64,000 nt of DNA, taken from contig OY294067.1 in the NCBI GenBank assembly GCA_958510875.1, forward strand, positions 100,856,010-100,920,009, given 5' to 3'. The notes below the pieces were generated by a model that saw only the letters and a list, made by a program, of their open reading frames with translations, was not told the origin of the DNA and searched no databases. Below are positions 47,704 through 59,119 of the stretch, one piece after another (positions within the stretch are counted from its first letter, which is position 1; every line of letters begins with the position of its first letter). The translations under genes were made by a program, and so were the position numbers. Source of the stretch: Endomychus coccineus. Its lineage: Eukaryota > Arthropoda > Insecta > Coleoptera > Endomychidae.

Positions 47704-48878
47704 TTACATTGGTTGATTGAAACTACAGTGATTATATATGTTGACATGGACAGTGGACGTATCTTTAGAATTCACAGTCAACCCATGTGTTGAGGTCAAA
47801 TTTTGTTCCATGTTTTCGTTATCTGAAACAGTGTTGTTTCTGGCCGAATTTACATTAATTTGTGGCTGTGAAACTGTTGATTTGGAGCATCCAGGTAAGT
47901 CTGAATCCTTTCGTTGTGCAAACATCTTTGCCACTTCGATTTTATTTCGCAGCGAAGCATCAACATACCCTTCCGCAACAGCTGAAGATTTGCAGCCCCC
48001 CAAGCGTTTTATTGTTAATAAATCACCGCCAGAATTTGCTATATGAGTGGCACTAGATCTTCTAAAACAATGGCCCGTAAAAAGTTCCGTATTTGGTAAT
48101 TCAAGAAATCCAGCAATTGTTTTAGCTACTTTTCTCATCATGTTGATTCCTATTGGGCTATTAATGCAATACACAGTACGATACGTTAAAAAAAATCGCC
48201 GGTGAGTTACTTTTTCAGGTCTTAAGTCGGCATATTTCTTAATTAGGTTAATCCAATTTTCATCTGCCACAACGAATGTTCTGGGTACACAATTTTTTGT
48301 TTTAGGTATAATAACAATGATGGCATCAGCTCTATATTGTATATCATCTATAGACATATTGGTTAATTCCTCAAGTCTGCATGCCCCATTATGACTCATT
48401 ATCAAGATAATCTAAAATAAATGTTGTTGTTGAATTTGAAGCTACAAGAATGGGAACTTAATTTCATTGCTAGATACGTTTGATCATCTGCGACTGTTAT
48501 AAATTTACGAATATCTTCCTCTTCTAAAATTTTTGATTTTCGCGGTGTATAATGTTGCGATGCCCGTTTTATTAAAGCCCGCAGCTTATTATATTTCGAT
48601 ATGTCGACATTTTTATATAGGCTTAAGCACGACCTCAACATGGAATAAATTGTCCATAACGTAGAGGCCTCATACTTTCTGCGTTGTAGTTCAAAGTACC
48701 CTAATAAAACGTTCTCCGAGATGCCTTGAATTTCATTTTCGTTGCACCATGTTTCAAACTTATCGTATTGCTTCTTATATTCAATTCGGGATTTATCCGG
48801 TAGCAAATTACCCACGGTATTTTGGGCAATTTTACGTATTTCAGGGGGCGTACATGTAAGGCTGTCTTCCATATTCAT
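47704..48878 (-). pseudogene. Crypton-like tyrosine recombinase gene
   Basis: Two minus-strand frames form one protein. The first (48878-48402, from MNMEDSLTC) is the N-terminal core-binding domain. The second (48405-47704, in-frame from IIMSHNGACRLEEL) is the catalytic domain: Arg in GACRLEEL, Lys in PKTKNC, H..R in TGHCFRRSSATH, nucleophile Tyr in AEGYVDAS. The usual Trp/His in LGG(W)KSS is Cys here. The C-terminus is a Ser/Asn/Thr-rich tail. Between the frames a 46-base GT..TTTTAG segment looks like an intron, but splicing it leaves the frames out of phase, so an indel or other splice site is needed. No reverse transcriptase adjoins, which favours Crypton over Ngaro/DIRS. About 390 residues, otherwise well kept; it may be a recently disabled gene or one with misread splicing. 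Confidence 0.75.
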
Positions 48879-49041
48879 GGTTCGTGACTGAATTTTGATA
48901 AAACAAAAGCGATCACAGAACCACTAAATCAAATTTTCACTTTCAAAATTAAGATGTTACCAGCCACCATAAAAATCTCTAAATGGACTAAATTAAACAT
49001 TTTTGTTTAAAAACGGCATAAAAAGGGCAAATTACAAAAAA

Positions 49042-49176
49042 TAGTATAAACAACTCGTTTCCTAAGACCTTGAAGCACTCATTCTTTAAAAAAACTCGTG
49101 GCTTCGCCACTCGTTTTTTAAACTTGAATTCGTGCTTTAAGACGAGTCTTAGGAAACTCGTTCTTTAATATACTAT
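49042..49176. mobile_element. 135-bp near-palindromic hairpin element
   Basis: TAGTATAAACAACTCGTTTCC at the left pairs with GGAAACTCGTTCTTTAATATACTA at the right. The centre CTCGTGGC-TTC-GCCACTCG forms an inner stem. It lies 160 bases upstream of the recombinase start codon on the minus strand. It could be a MITE or part of the Crypton-like element's end. Confidence 0.65.
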
Positions 49177-49179
49177 TAG

Positions 49180-49960
49180 ATGATAGTTTTATGAAATATG
49201 TATTTGACCGCATAGAACTTAAAATTTTTTCTAAATCCGTATTAACTGTCTCGATTATGTAATCGTGGTACGTCAGGAAAAAAGATATCAGAAAACAAAT
49301 AGATCTATCCAAATTCCGGATCGAGTACCTCCTCCTTCTTTCATTTGGAAAGTCAATAAAAATAAAACTTAAAATAGTTTATAATTTGTTAGAATAATTC
49401 AAAGGAGAATTGGTGAAGAGCAGCAATTCTTATGTTTTTTCCCCGCCTTGATAAATCGTAGATCCGGGGCTGTCTCAAAGTAACGGCTTCATTCATCCTA
49501 TAGTGAATATGGAGAAATTTTAACAAATATTTGTATTTTTACTTATTCATAATGAACTGTTTTATGAAAAATGTCTTATGGGTCTATTTATGTTTTAAAT
49601 GTAAATATATTAGTCTTTATATTTTATAGATACCTCGAATTTCCTTAATTTTATTTCTTTAAAAATCGAATTAAGTGATGTGAGAGAAACAAATGAGTAA
49701 GCTGAGATAGGAAATATGTATTTTCTATCATTATTAAAATATTTCTATGGCTATATTTTTGAAGGTGGTCTAAAATTGTTGTTCGCAAATAATCTCTGAT
49801 ATCTGAATATTCCATTAGTATGAGAAAGAAAACAATCGATATCAATACAATATTTACACAATATAATCTGAGATTGTTTGAAAATCTCGAAAATCGCTCC
49901 AACTTATGGAAAGGGACCACCATTCGAAGTATCCGGATCAGCCCTTAAATCTAGATTGTA
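49180..49960. other. No supported gene
   Basis: Minus-strand frames at 49118-49312 and 49651-49923 lack motifs. Confidence 0.35.
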
Positions 49961-49969
49961 TATAGTTAT

Positions 49970-50775
49970 GTTATGAGAAAACATGACACATTCCGTAAAT
50001 CTCAATATGGCTTTAGAAGCAATATATTCACAAATAAGGCAATATATAAAGAGCTTTGTGCAAGAGCTTAATGATGACTTTGAACAGGCTTCTCATGTAG
50101 GAACAAATTTTTTGCCACCTAAGGAAGGTCTTTTTATTTGTCCTCTGACACTCTTCTGGCTGGGCTTCAATGTTATGAACTTGATGAAAATGCTGTTAAA
50201 TTGAATCATATCTTTCAGGAGATCTAAAATGACATGTATAAACCTTTAATCATCCAGTTTGCTATCTCTCGTTCATGTAAATGACCTAGCTGATAATTTA
50301 GAAGATGCTGAATTTGATAAATTCGCTGACGACACAACCGCGCTAAAAATAAAGAACGTCATTGAATTGCTTGGAATAGAGTTGAAAGACTTGTAGTCGG
50401 GTATCACTGGTTTCTTTCAATTATATTGCTTTCCTATCAATTAGTTCAAAACTTATATCATAATATCATTCGAAGGCGACGTGAGTAAAGCTCTTGAATC
50501 TTAGCTAGATCCCAAATTAACATGGGTAATACATATAAATCTCCTGGAAGAAAAGCTCCTGTCTCACACCTATTTATTACGCAATCAACAGAAACTCTTT
50601 TAACAGCATTTGATTCACTTGTACAATCCCAACTAAGCTACGTGTTAATGGTATGGAGCTATGCTGCAATAGCTACAAGAATCTCTGCCATAGAGCGCCG
50701 CGTTTCGAGGATTATTGGCAGAATGGGTTATAAGACGGACGGACTGTTGGTAAAAATTTATTGAGCTTTGCATCC
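49970..50775 (+). pseudogene. Non-LTR reverse transcriptase relic with FADDT
   Basis: Plus strand, in several frames: KSQYGFRSNIFTNKAIYKEL (the QFGFR..ST..A block), then LSLVHVNDLADNLEDAEFDK and FADDTTALKI at about 50322 (catalytic Ala-Asp-Asp). Next come KTYIIISFEGDVSKALES and LDPKLTWVIHINLLEEKLLS (LGI.LD.KLTW..HI), and last the YLLR and LS.YG..+W-like pieces to 50770. Order and content match the palm and thumb of a Jockey/CR1-type element. Numerous stops and shifts. Confidence 0.7.
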
Positions 50776-50779
50776 TAAT

Positions 50780-53435
50780 ACTGCCATCTATATACTGCAC
50801 CGTATATGCTATATAAAAAAGGGAATCTAGCTGTCTATTCTACCTACCTATGAAAATACAATACTCGAACTGTGCTCTAACCTACTATGGACCTAAACTG
50901 TATAAATTGATCCTCAAATTATTATTTATATAAAATATATCTTTTTATGTTAGCATATATTTTATCACCTACAATTTTGATTCAAAAATTCTAAATGTGT
51001 TATTCATCTATCTTAGGACTGAGTTTCAAGAAATTTGAGATATTACTTTTCAAAGTAATATTTGTGTAGAAATTTTACATATGGAGCACCGAAAAAATAT
51101 CCTATCCCATTCTATTCTAGAATATAGGTGAATTGAGGCACGAATATACATCTTTTTCATTTCATATAAATAAATTTCACCTGGAAATGTCATCTCCTTA
51201 TAGTGAAAAAGTTATTAGAAATGATTTGAATTTATACGCTCTCCTCTTCTCATCAAGAAAAGTTAGTTCCATTGTTTCATTGGAAGAGCATGTTCGAGGT
51301 TGCAGATATTACGGCGTAGAAACATGAACTCATTGATAAGCTACATATAAATTTCCGCTGATTTTCCATAATTCAGGAAATTTATTTCCTATCTCACATA
51401 ATACCGTGAAGGAAGTGTGAATTATGCTGGACTTGTATGTTAAGATGAACACAATGCGATCTTGTTTTGAATTTGAACGGATTTCTCACATATCAACTCA
51501 TCTATACGATTATTCTTAGTATTGTTAGTAGTACCTACCTACAGGAAAATAACATTTTCCGTCACGAAAATTGAATAGAAGCTTCAGTTAACCCAGAAGT
51601 TGCCTCTAGTTACAATTAACAAAAGGTGAAAGTAAATAAGAGTTTGCACTATTAAACAATTATAAGCAGTAACCAAACTATCAATTTGTTCATTTCCTTA
51701 AATGTTTGGAAAATTAAATCGAGAGGTAGATTAAGGTTCTCTGGGTTAAAATGAACAGTTTTCTCCAACATCGTTTTGGAAAAATGCATATTTCTCGAGA
51801 TAAGGCCGGTTGGAATGTTGCATGGGTAGGGCGAAATATTCAGATCTGGGTATCCGATTAACTTGAGAATACTGCTAGCATATGTAGTACAAAAATTCAA
51901 TTCACCCATCGGAACTTTCAAACGCCCATATCCTCGAAAAGTCGTAAATGTAAGAATTTTTTTTTGATCCGATAAATCTAAATATATCGTATGTTTCGAT
52001 TTTTAAGCTATTTTCAGACAATTAAGAAATTGTTTGTTAATTTATTGTTAACCAACAATAATATAGATCGAACTAACAAGAACAAATGTTTTCAAATGCT
52101 AGGGTAGTCTTAAATAAACAGAAAACAGCTGTTTTTGAAAAAAACATGTAGCCACAAGAAGTCTTGCATTTTTATACCACATATGATTCAACTATTCTTA
52201 TGTCGATCGAATACCGGCTTCTGAAAATTTTCTTCAACCCTTGCAAATCTTAAACCATGGAAAGTATGAATTTTCCGAGAACAATATTTAAAATATCAAA
52301 CTAAAGTGATACAGTCTGCGGCATTTGTTTCTAAGCAGTTGAGCATTTCAAATAAAATATGTGGCAAAACATAATTCTACGAAAGACAATTTCAATTATG
52401 GAATAGTTTAGGAGGATTTGTGTCAGCCAAAGGGAATTGATAAACAATGAAAATTCGATTCAACAACCGAATAATTTTCGTCGTCAGATAACTGCCAGAG
52501 ATGGAATTCTGATTCGTAAGGATAACGCTGTAAATCATAGTGAGAGTGAGGATGAAAATAAGTTTTTTGCAGATAAGAGGATGAAGTGTTAAATTTAAGA
52601 TAAGGCTTCTGAACATGCTAGCCATTATTCAGGCGAATTCGAGATTTATTACCAAGGTTCTATGCTATGATATACACTTTACTTATGATAAATAATTTTT
52701 TATCATACATACGTTATTCTGTGGAGGAATTGATGTAAATCAGTTAATTCTATTTGTTGACGTATAGTGGTCTTAATTTATCATGAGGATAGATCCTCTA
52801 TAAGGGGGAATATTGAAATAGAAACCGTCTCGCTTTAAACTTTTCTGACCAAATTATTAAGATGTTGCTCCTATAAACGTTCCATGTATTATCGAATATT
52901 TTCATGTTTTATATCAATTTAATTTAGATTAATTATAATAACAGAATTAATCAGAAGCTTTCAATTTTTGCATCAGTTTACCCAAATATTAAAACTTGTG
53001 CATAACATTTGTTGCAAAATCAATATCTGATTTTAATAATACGTACACTATACTTGAAATAGGTTTAAAGAAAACAATTTGAGTTTTACATTATGGAAGA
53101 AAATAATTATATTCGCTTTAGTTTAATTTTACTTTTTACGTTATCGTTATCATTCAAACATAAGAGATGAAAAATCAAATGTAAGATAACAGTATGTGGT
53201 GGAAATAGTTTCGTCAGAATATAAATATGAAACGATGAGTTGGTGTTAAATAAAAATTAAATTTCAAAGAATTCTCATTTTTTATCTTTCTAATTATCTA
53301 TAGCAGTATATCAAAAAGCGAGGCACTATCTAAGTAGAGCATCTTTGGCATCAGTGAATCTTATTTTGAGATTTACGTAAGCAGTATAAATGAAATAATG
53401 TATTTACATTATTTTTACTTTGAAATATTTCGTAA
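50780..53435. other. No supported gene
   Basis: AT-rich. Frames at 51133-51327, 51652-51921 and 52392-52625 show no motif or splice support. Confidence 0.4.
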
Positions 53436-53440
53436 TACTG

Positions 53441-53594
53441 AGAATTATGAAGATAACTTGGATAATTTAACATAGGATTATAAAGATGAATAAATGTAAA
53501 ATATTGAACCATAGTAATGTGGGTTCGAATCCCGCCTAAGGTTCAATGTTCCACGTTTATTCATCTTTATAATCCTATGCTAAATTATTAAGTT
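53441..53594. mobile_element. Hairpin element with a tRNA-like loop, copy 1
   Basis: Arms 53455-53510 and 53540-53594 are reverse complements of about 55 bp (CATAGGATTATAAAGATGAA in the left arm). The 29-base loop carries GTGGG-TTCGAAT-CCCGC, a T-arm-like hairpin that includes a B-box word (GGTTCGAATCC). No A box or full cloverleaf. Probably a MITE-like unit with tRNA-derived loop. Confidence 0.7.
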
Positions 53595-53599
53595 TTCGT

Positions 53600-55190
53600 G
53601 TCCATTTTCTGGCCAAATAATGGTCAATTACTCTGAATTCACCCAGTAACTTTTGATGACATATAATATTTCAACAATTGGCAACACCATTGAACAATTT
53701 ACACCAGGTTTCGGAGGGTTAACTCGCAGTCCATTTTCGGCCCCATTTTAACTGTCCAGCCCAATAAACGGACACGATTAAATGATGGCACATGGTGGAA
53801 GTGTGTAATTGAGGCATGCTTTCCACGTAACCGTAATTTGAAAAGGGGTAACTGCAGTCAAAAAATGAAAAAATTGCGAAGGCTGCGTCTCGAGAACTAC
53901 TTGAGAACGAAGATTTGGTCTGTGACATGAATTGAACATTGAACCGTCCCCTAGTAAACCATATATGCCATCGGGTTAACTTTCAGTCACACTGTATCGC
54001 TCCAGCTCCCAGACTATAACAGTCTACAACATACTCTAAGCAAACAATCAATATTCCATTATATTGTTATTTATTAGTTTCACAACTGTGATTTAAAGTA
54101 TTTCTATTGACGATAACAGTGTTTTCATTAAATCAACATAATCTCAAACAATAATCCATCTCTGTTCATTCAAATATCGCTTGACTAACATTTTTGTAGT
54201 AAATTATGTAACCGAAACAAAGTAAGTTTTGGTTATCCAATTTTCAGTTGGAACTGTTTACAATCAATATGCAAAAAGTGTACACAAGCGATTTCGAATT
54301 CAATGCATAAAACATCATTCTAATTGATCGTCCACACTCTTAGGATTTTGTAAGTCATGTCATGTCAAATTTTATACCTCATATCGTATAGTTCGATAGG
54401 ATTGGACCAAATATTATCTTCAACTCGAATTAAGTTTCTAGTTTGGATACATGTTTAACATCAAACGTTTATGATTATTCATTTCGGTGATCATGTTTTC
54501 AGTTTTGTTTTATGAGAAATTAGGTTTTGTAGGCTTATTCAGTAGATGAATCTACTGCGAATTCCTGACCATTTAGTCAGCTATCTATATATAAAGTGTG
54601 TAGCTTGGTCCATATACTAAAATCTATCGCCATTGGGTATCCTGTTGCCACGATCGTGGAATTTGACATGTTTACTAATTCAACTATTGTAACCGGAAGT
54701 TATGGCTACCGCTGTCTGATCTGTGAACCACTAAATGTACCCGTCGAGGAGGCAAGGTAATGAGTGAGTTCATGAATAGGTATTTTATTTTGAAAATACC
54801 CCCGGTTTCGATTTCCTTCAGCATACGTAGTATAACGGAAATATTGTAATCGAACCAAAAAAATCTTTCCGAATATATCCGGTTTGTACATTTCTGAATC
54901 GATCTAGTTCGTAATTAAGATGAGGTCGATATGTGTTCGTGTTTGCGTGTGTGTGTAACTTTGTAGACGATTACGCCATTCCTGATGGACTGACTGAATT
55001 TTCGTGAATAGCTTTCAAGTGATGAAAATATGAACTGTATTCATTTTGGGCGCCACAGTCCCGTTTCAAGTGGTATGTTGTTTGACATCTTTTGTGAGAT
55101 GGAACTATATTGTTGATCCATAATAACAATAGGGTTTTCTTGTTATAGATAATTATCGAATTGAAGTACATCAAGAGATATAGGATTAGA
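53600..55190. other. No supported gene; GT-rich patch
   Basis: Short frames only. A GT-rich run at about 54930-54957 lies within what may be a CA/GT-linked dispersed repeat like the one at 35.3 kb. Confidence 0.35.
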
Positions 55191-55196
55191 TTGTCT

Positions 55197-55300
55197 GAAT
55201 TATGAAGATAACTTGAATAATTTAACAAAGGGTTATGATGATGAATAACCGTGAAACAATGAATCATAAGCGAGATTCGAACCCACATTCTTGTACTAGA
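55197..55300. mobile_element. Hairpin element with a tRNA-like loop, copy 2 (loop inverted, one arm)
   Basis: ATTATGAAGATAACTTG and AATTTAACA match the left arm and flank of copy 1 directly. The T-arm-like word appears on the opposite strand (GATTCGAACCCACA). The right arm is missing or decayed. Confidence 0.6.
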
Positions 55301-55529
55301 CATCCAGTAGTATGAGGGAAGTAACAATAAATATTGGAATTGCCCTGAAAAATTTGACGTCTTCGTTTGTGACGTTACAGTTATACAGTTACATTGAATT
55401 AATTATTCTGTAATATCCTTTCAAAACACATGTTGTCAATTCGAATGAATATTGAATGATATACCACGTTGCGTCTAGCACATTCGCAATATATTTTCTG
55501 TTCTTAGGAATGCTGTTACGCGGAGGAAG

Positions 55530-55990
55530 TCCGATCTTGTTGAAATCTTGCACACGTGACCTTCGAAAGGAGAAGAGAGTCATTGTCTACATGAGATTCC
55601 GTATTCAATCCCCTTTCTCACACCTTCAATGAAACAAATACCAATCTTGATGGAATAGTTCACACTTGCCATCGAAACATGAGGAAGTTACTATCTATAT
55701 GTGATTTCGAATAAATAATAATTCAATTTCCTCACCATTTGAAACGATGAGTACAGTAGCAAAGCCGTGCAAATATGTATAAATTGTTGTCCGCGGGCGA
55801 AGTCTCATCTTGATGAAGTTTTGCACACTTGACGAAAATGAGAAAGATCACTCTCACTGTCCACATGAGAAACAGCAGATGTACCGATCTAGATAAAACT
55901 TAGCGAGCTTGGCCTTAGAACCAAGAGGAAGTTCACATTCTACATGAGAATTCTAAAAAACTACCCCGTTCATCTTTCCCACACCTTAAC
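55530..55990 (+). repeat. Degenerate tandem repeat, about four units of 100-140 bp
   Basis: Each unit starts near ATCTTG(T/A)TG(A/G)AAT..TGCACACTTGAC and ends ..CTACATGAGATTC (55537, 55650, 55810, 55885). Units are diverged and unequal. A similar ending (CATGAGATCCCGAAGAAACT) appears at 28415-28434. Confidence 0.5.
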
Positions 55991-56128
55991 CCAAATGAGT
56001 ATCGTAGCGGGAAACAACCAAATATTTACCGAATGAGAGAGATTCTAAAATTCTGAAAAATATATATTGTCTTTCATAACTGGACTTCAAGAATATACGA
56101 TACCTGGCATGATGACTTCACATCTAAG

Positions 56129-56498
56129 TAGAAATACTGTGGAAGAAAAATAGTTTTCGGTTCCAGAGCCAGAGCAACCCTGTGTGTATTAGCTAGTTAT
56201 ACAATGAATATCCTATTATTGACCTTTTCAAACACATAATAAATATATTGTCAATTCAGATGAACTTTCAATGTGAGGTACACAGTATAATTACTGTCTT
56301 TTCACATCTTTGTGTTTCTAATCATTTGCAATATATTTTCGAATCCTACTTGTGTGGTATCTTTATTTTGGTTGATATACAACTCACTTTCTCTGCATGT
56401 TCCAATTGATAACAGCTATGGAAAGTTGTAAAAGTTTGCGTGTACACTTTGGTGAGATACTCGAAACGGCATATGAACGTTCCATCTAAGTCATGCAG
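56129..56498 (+). repeat. Tandem duplication, copy 1 (370 bp)
   Basis: Nearly identical to 56499-56864, with a 4-bp indel and a few substitutions, which makes it a recent duplication. The word CATCTAAG occurs at the left edge of copy 1 and near the ends of both copies, and may be the microhomology used. Confidence 0.95.
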
Positions 56499-56864
56499 TA
56501 GAAATACTGTGGAAGAAAAATAGTTTTCGGTTCCAGAGCCAGAGCAACCCTGTGTGTATTAGCTAGTTATACAATGAATATCCTATTATTGACCTTTTCA
56601 AACACATAATATATTGTCAATTCAGATGAACTTTCAATGTGAGGTACACAGTATAATTACTGTCTTTTCACATCTTTGTGTTTCTAATCATTTGCAATAT
56701 ATTTTCGAATCCTACTTGTGTGGTATCTTTATTTTGGTTGATATACAACTCATTTTCTCTGCATGTTCCAATTGATAACAGCTATGAAAAGTTGTAAAAG
56801 TTTGCGTGTACACTTTGATGAGATACTCGAAACGGCATATGAACGTTCCATCTAAGTCATGCAT
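56499..56864 (+). repeat. Tandem duplication, copy 2 (366 bp)
   Basis: Second copy. Its last 80 bases form the start of the open frame at 56784-57186; copy 1 holds the same start followed by unrelated sequence. Confidence 0.95.
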
Positions 56865-57186
56865 TCCGTTAATTGAAAAATATAACGAAGATTTATCAGA
56901 AATAGTTGACGACTCGATTAGTTTTGGGAATACTTACATGCTATCTTCAAACACCCTGAAGGATATGTTAGAACGAATAGAGATACAATTCAGTATGTTG
57001 CATAGTTCATTTGCAGAAAAGTTCAAGTTGAGATCTATTAAAAACTTCTTTGGAATTAATAATAATATCGGTCAATCAACTAGGCAGTACTATCGATTTT
57101 TTTTAAATGGTGTTGCCCAAAAGTTAGACTTTAGCAAAATGATCCACGCATTTGCCAATGCTATAGCGAAAAATGGAGAATATTAA
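56784..57186 (+). CDS. Unidentified open frame, possible exon or recently broken gene
   Basis: From the ATG at 56784 one frame reads MKSCKSLRVHFDEILETAYE and stops at 56853. A second frame, open from 56788 and read here from about 56863, continues IPLIEKYNEDLSEIVDDSI and SFGNTYMLSSNTLKDMLERI, on to IAKNGEY-stop at 57186. The two join smoothly if one base is shifted near 56850, suggesting a frameshifted gene or a misplaced exon border. Composition is helical and charged (Leu, Glu, Asp, Lys rich), without signal peptide or known motif. Copy 1 of the duplication repeats the first 23 residues with two changes. Not recognised. Confidence 0.4.
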
Positions 57187-57189
57187 TAA

Positions 57190-58570
57190 TTTTTATTGAC
57201 AATTTCAAATACTGTCACAACACTTTTCAATTCCTGTGGATATAATATATTATTATCTTATTATTAATTTCAAATAATTTTAATGAACAATACACATTAT
57301 CAAACAGTCTTATATAGTATTTTTCTTCATTGCAGAAACGAGGATTCCAGGAGTGACTTTGCACCCGGGCCCCACGACTAATTTCATAGTTTTTCGTAAT
57401 TCTATTCTATAAAACTATGCAAATGAAATGTACAAAGTTGTAGCAACCATGACACTTTGTAGAAATCAATATTTCAGTTCATATGGGTGATTATTGCACA
57501 ATTATTGAATTATTCATCATAACAATCACCTTTCATCTGTATAATCGACTGATCCGTAGTTCACGTCCCTCACTCCCCTTTAGTTACCATAATTTTTAGC
57601 TTGCAAACTATGATTTAAATGTATAAATGTGAAATAATATTTTCACTAGCTTTCTTAATTACCAACATAATGAATGGAAGCTCTATTTCCTATGCAAAGA
57701 CATTGAAAGCATATCTTTATACTGTGCTGTCAGGTGAACAAAATAATTAACTTAAAGGACTATGAAATGTCAACACTACCTTCAAGATAGATACCCACAA
57801 TAAATCTGATTCAACCTTATTATATTAAAAAGTAGGTACGATCGTTCATCACTTTTTGAGGATTTCTGAGAGGAACACAAAAAATGACGCTATCACTTTT
57901 AAATTGTAAGAATTTATTTCGGACAGCTGTGCAAGTTAAAGGCATGATTGTGATATTATCAACCAGAAAAACACGACTGTCATAATGGTACTATAGATTT
58001 CATTTTATAAACTGAACTGCTCGGTATGCGCCGGTTAGTGTATTTATTGCATAAAATATCTCCATGAGATAATGTATGAATACTCGACTATTGGATTGTT
58101 CCAATATAATATCTTAACATATCAACAATTCGTAAACAAACTCCCTGGCTGATACCCGATATTGAATTCTAAAGATTATACTTATTCATGAATCGATAAA
58201 ATATTACAAATGTTCATAAAGTACAATTCGGATAACACAATACATGTAAAAACTGTTTTGTAAAGATTTCATTCAGAAGTAATTCTTGGTATCAGTTTGA
58301 ATCTTCCGAACCCAAGAAACCTTGATGTGAAAACCATTTCTTTTTCTCAGTATATTAGACAGGAATTTGACCATAACATGCAGATTTACTGCTGGATACT
58401 GGAGATATTCATTAATTTCATCTAAACGTTTCAACTTCATTTTATTAATTTGAGAACGGAAAGTGGAATACTACATTACTAGATCAGCAAGCGCTGCTAG
58501 ACATAATTAACATATTTGTCTCTATAGATTGGAATTACTCAAGTGTGAGTTCATTTTACAGATTGTTAAA
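57190..58570. other. No supported gene
   Basis: AT-rich. A short GC-rich patch near 57355-57380 (TTTGCACCCGGGCCCCAC) stands out but has no identified role. Confidence 0.35.
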
Positions 58571-58573
58571 TAT

Positions 58574-58784
58574 TGTAGTTTGATTCCCACCATCCAAAAT
58601 TTTAGGACCTTCATTGCATGTTTTGCAATTTAATACTTATATTCCATTCTCAAGTATCTTAAGTGGATTCATTATCAACTTAAGCTTATAATGATGAATT
58701 CACTTATGATACTTGAGAATGGAATATAAGCTCCAAATATGTAGTGAAGATCTAAAACCTATGAATTGTGAAATCAAACTGCAA
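58574..58784. mobile_element. 210-bp fold-back element
   Basis: Inner arms CTTATATTCCATTCTCAAGT and ACTTGAGAATGGAATATAAG are perfect over 20 bp. Weaker pairing extends to the outer TAGTTTGATT / AATCAAACTG ends. No coding capacity; MITE-like. Confidence 0.7.
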
Positions 58785-59039
58785 TTAGTATATTTCTCTT
58801 TGTCGTACCTCTTTATGGAATTGTTTGGAATTATTGTTCCCTTTGTTTTGATGCTTATAAATCAAATTTTTTCTCCATTTATGTAGCTCAAACAAGATGC
58901 AGTTTCAAGTTTCTTGAGAAAAAGAATATGTAGCTGTCACTATCAGCGACTACTAAAATGCGACTTGATGGAACTGTTATTCTGACAATTCAGATACCTT
59001 GTAATAGATAATATTAAAATCGTTTAGGGCAACAGTAGG

Positions 59040-59115
59040 TACTTTCTAATATTTGTTTGAAAAATGTACGGTGTTAGCGAAACATACATTTATTCATTAA
59101 ATTAGTGAAAATCAG
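59040..59115 (+). repeat. Dispersed repeat fragment (family of 20-115)
   Basis: TAATATTTGTTTGAAAAATG and TACATTTATTCATTAAATTA match 20-115 and the inner end of the large inverted repeat near 42965-43035. Confidence 0.5.
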
Positions 59116-59119
59116 TTCT

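Noticed and set aside
47738..48056. Plus-strand frames of 64-102 codons
   Set aside because: They are antisense to the recombinase catalytic domain.
53521..53539. Possible tRNA gene in the hairpin loop
   Set aside because: The B-box word and T-arm are good, but the flanks are the arms of a 55-bp inverted repeat rather than a cloverleaf.
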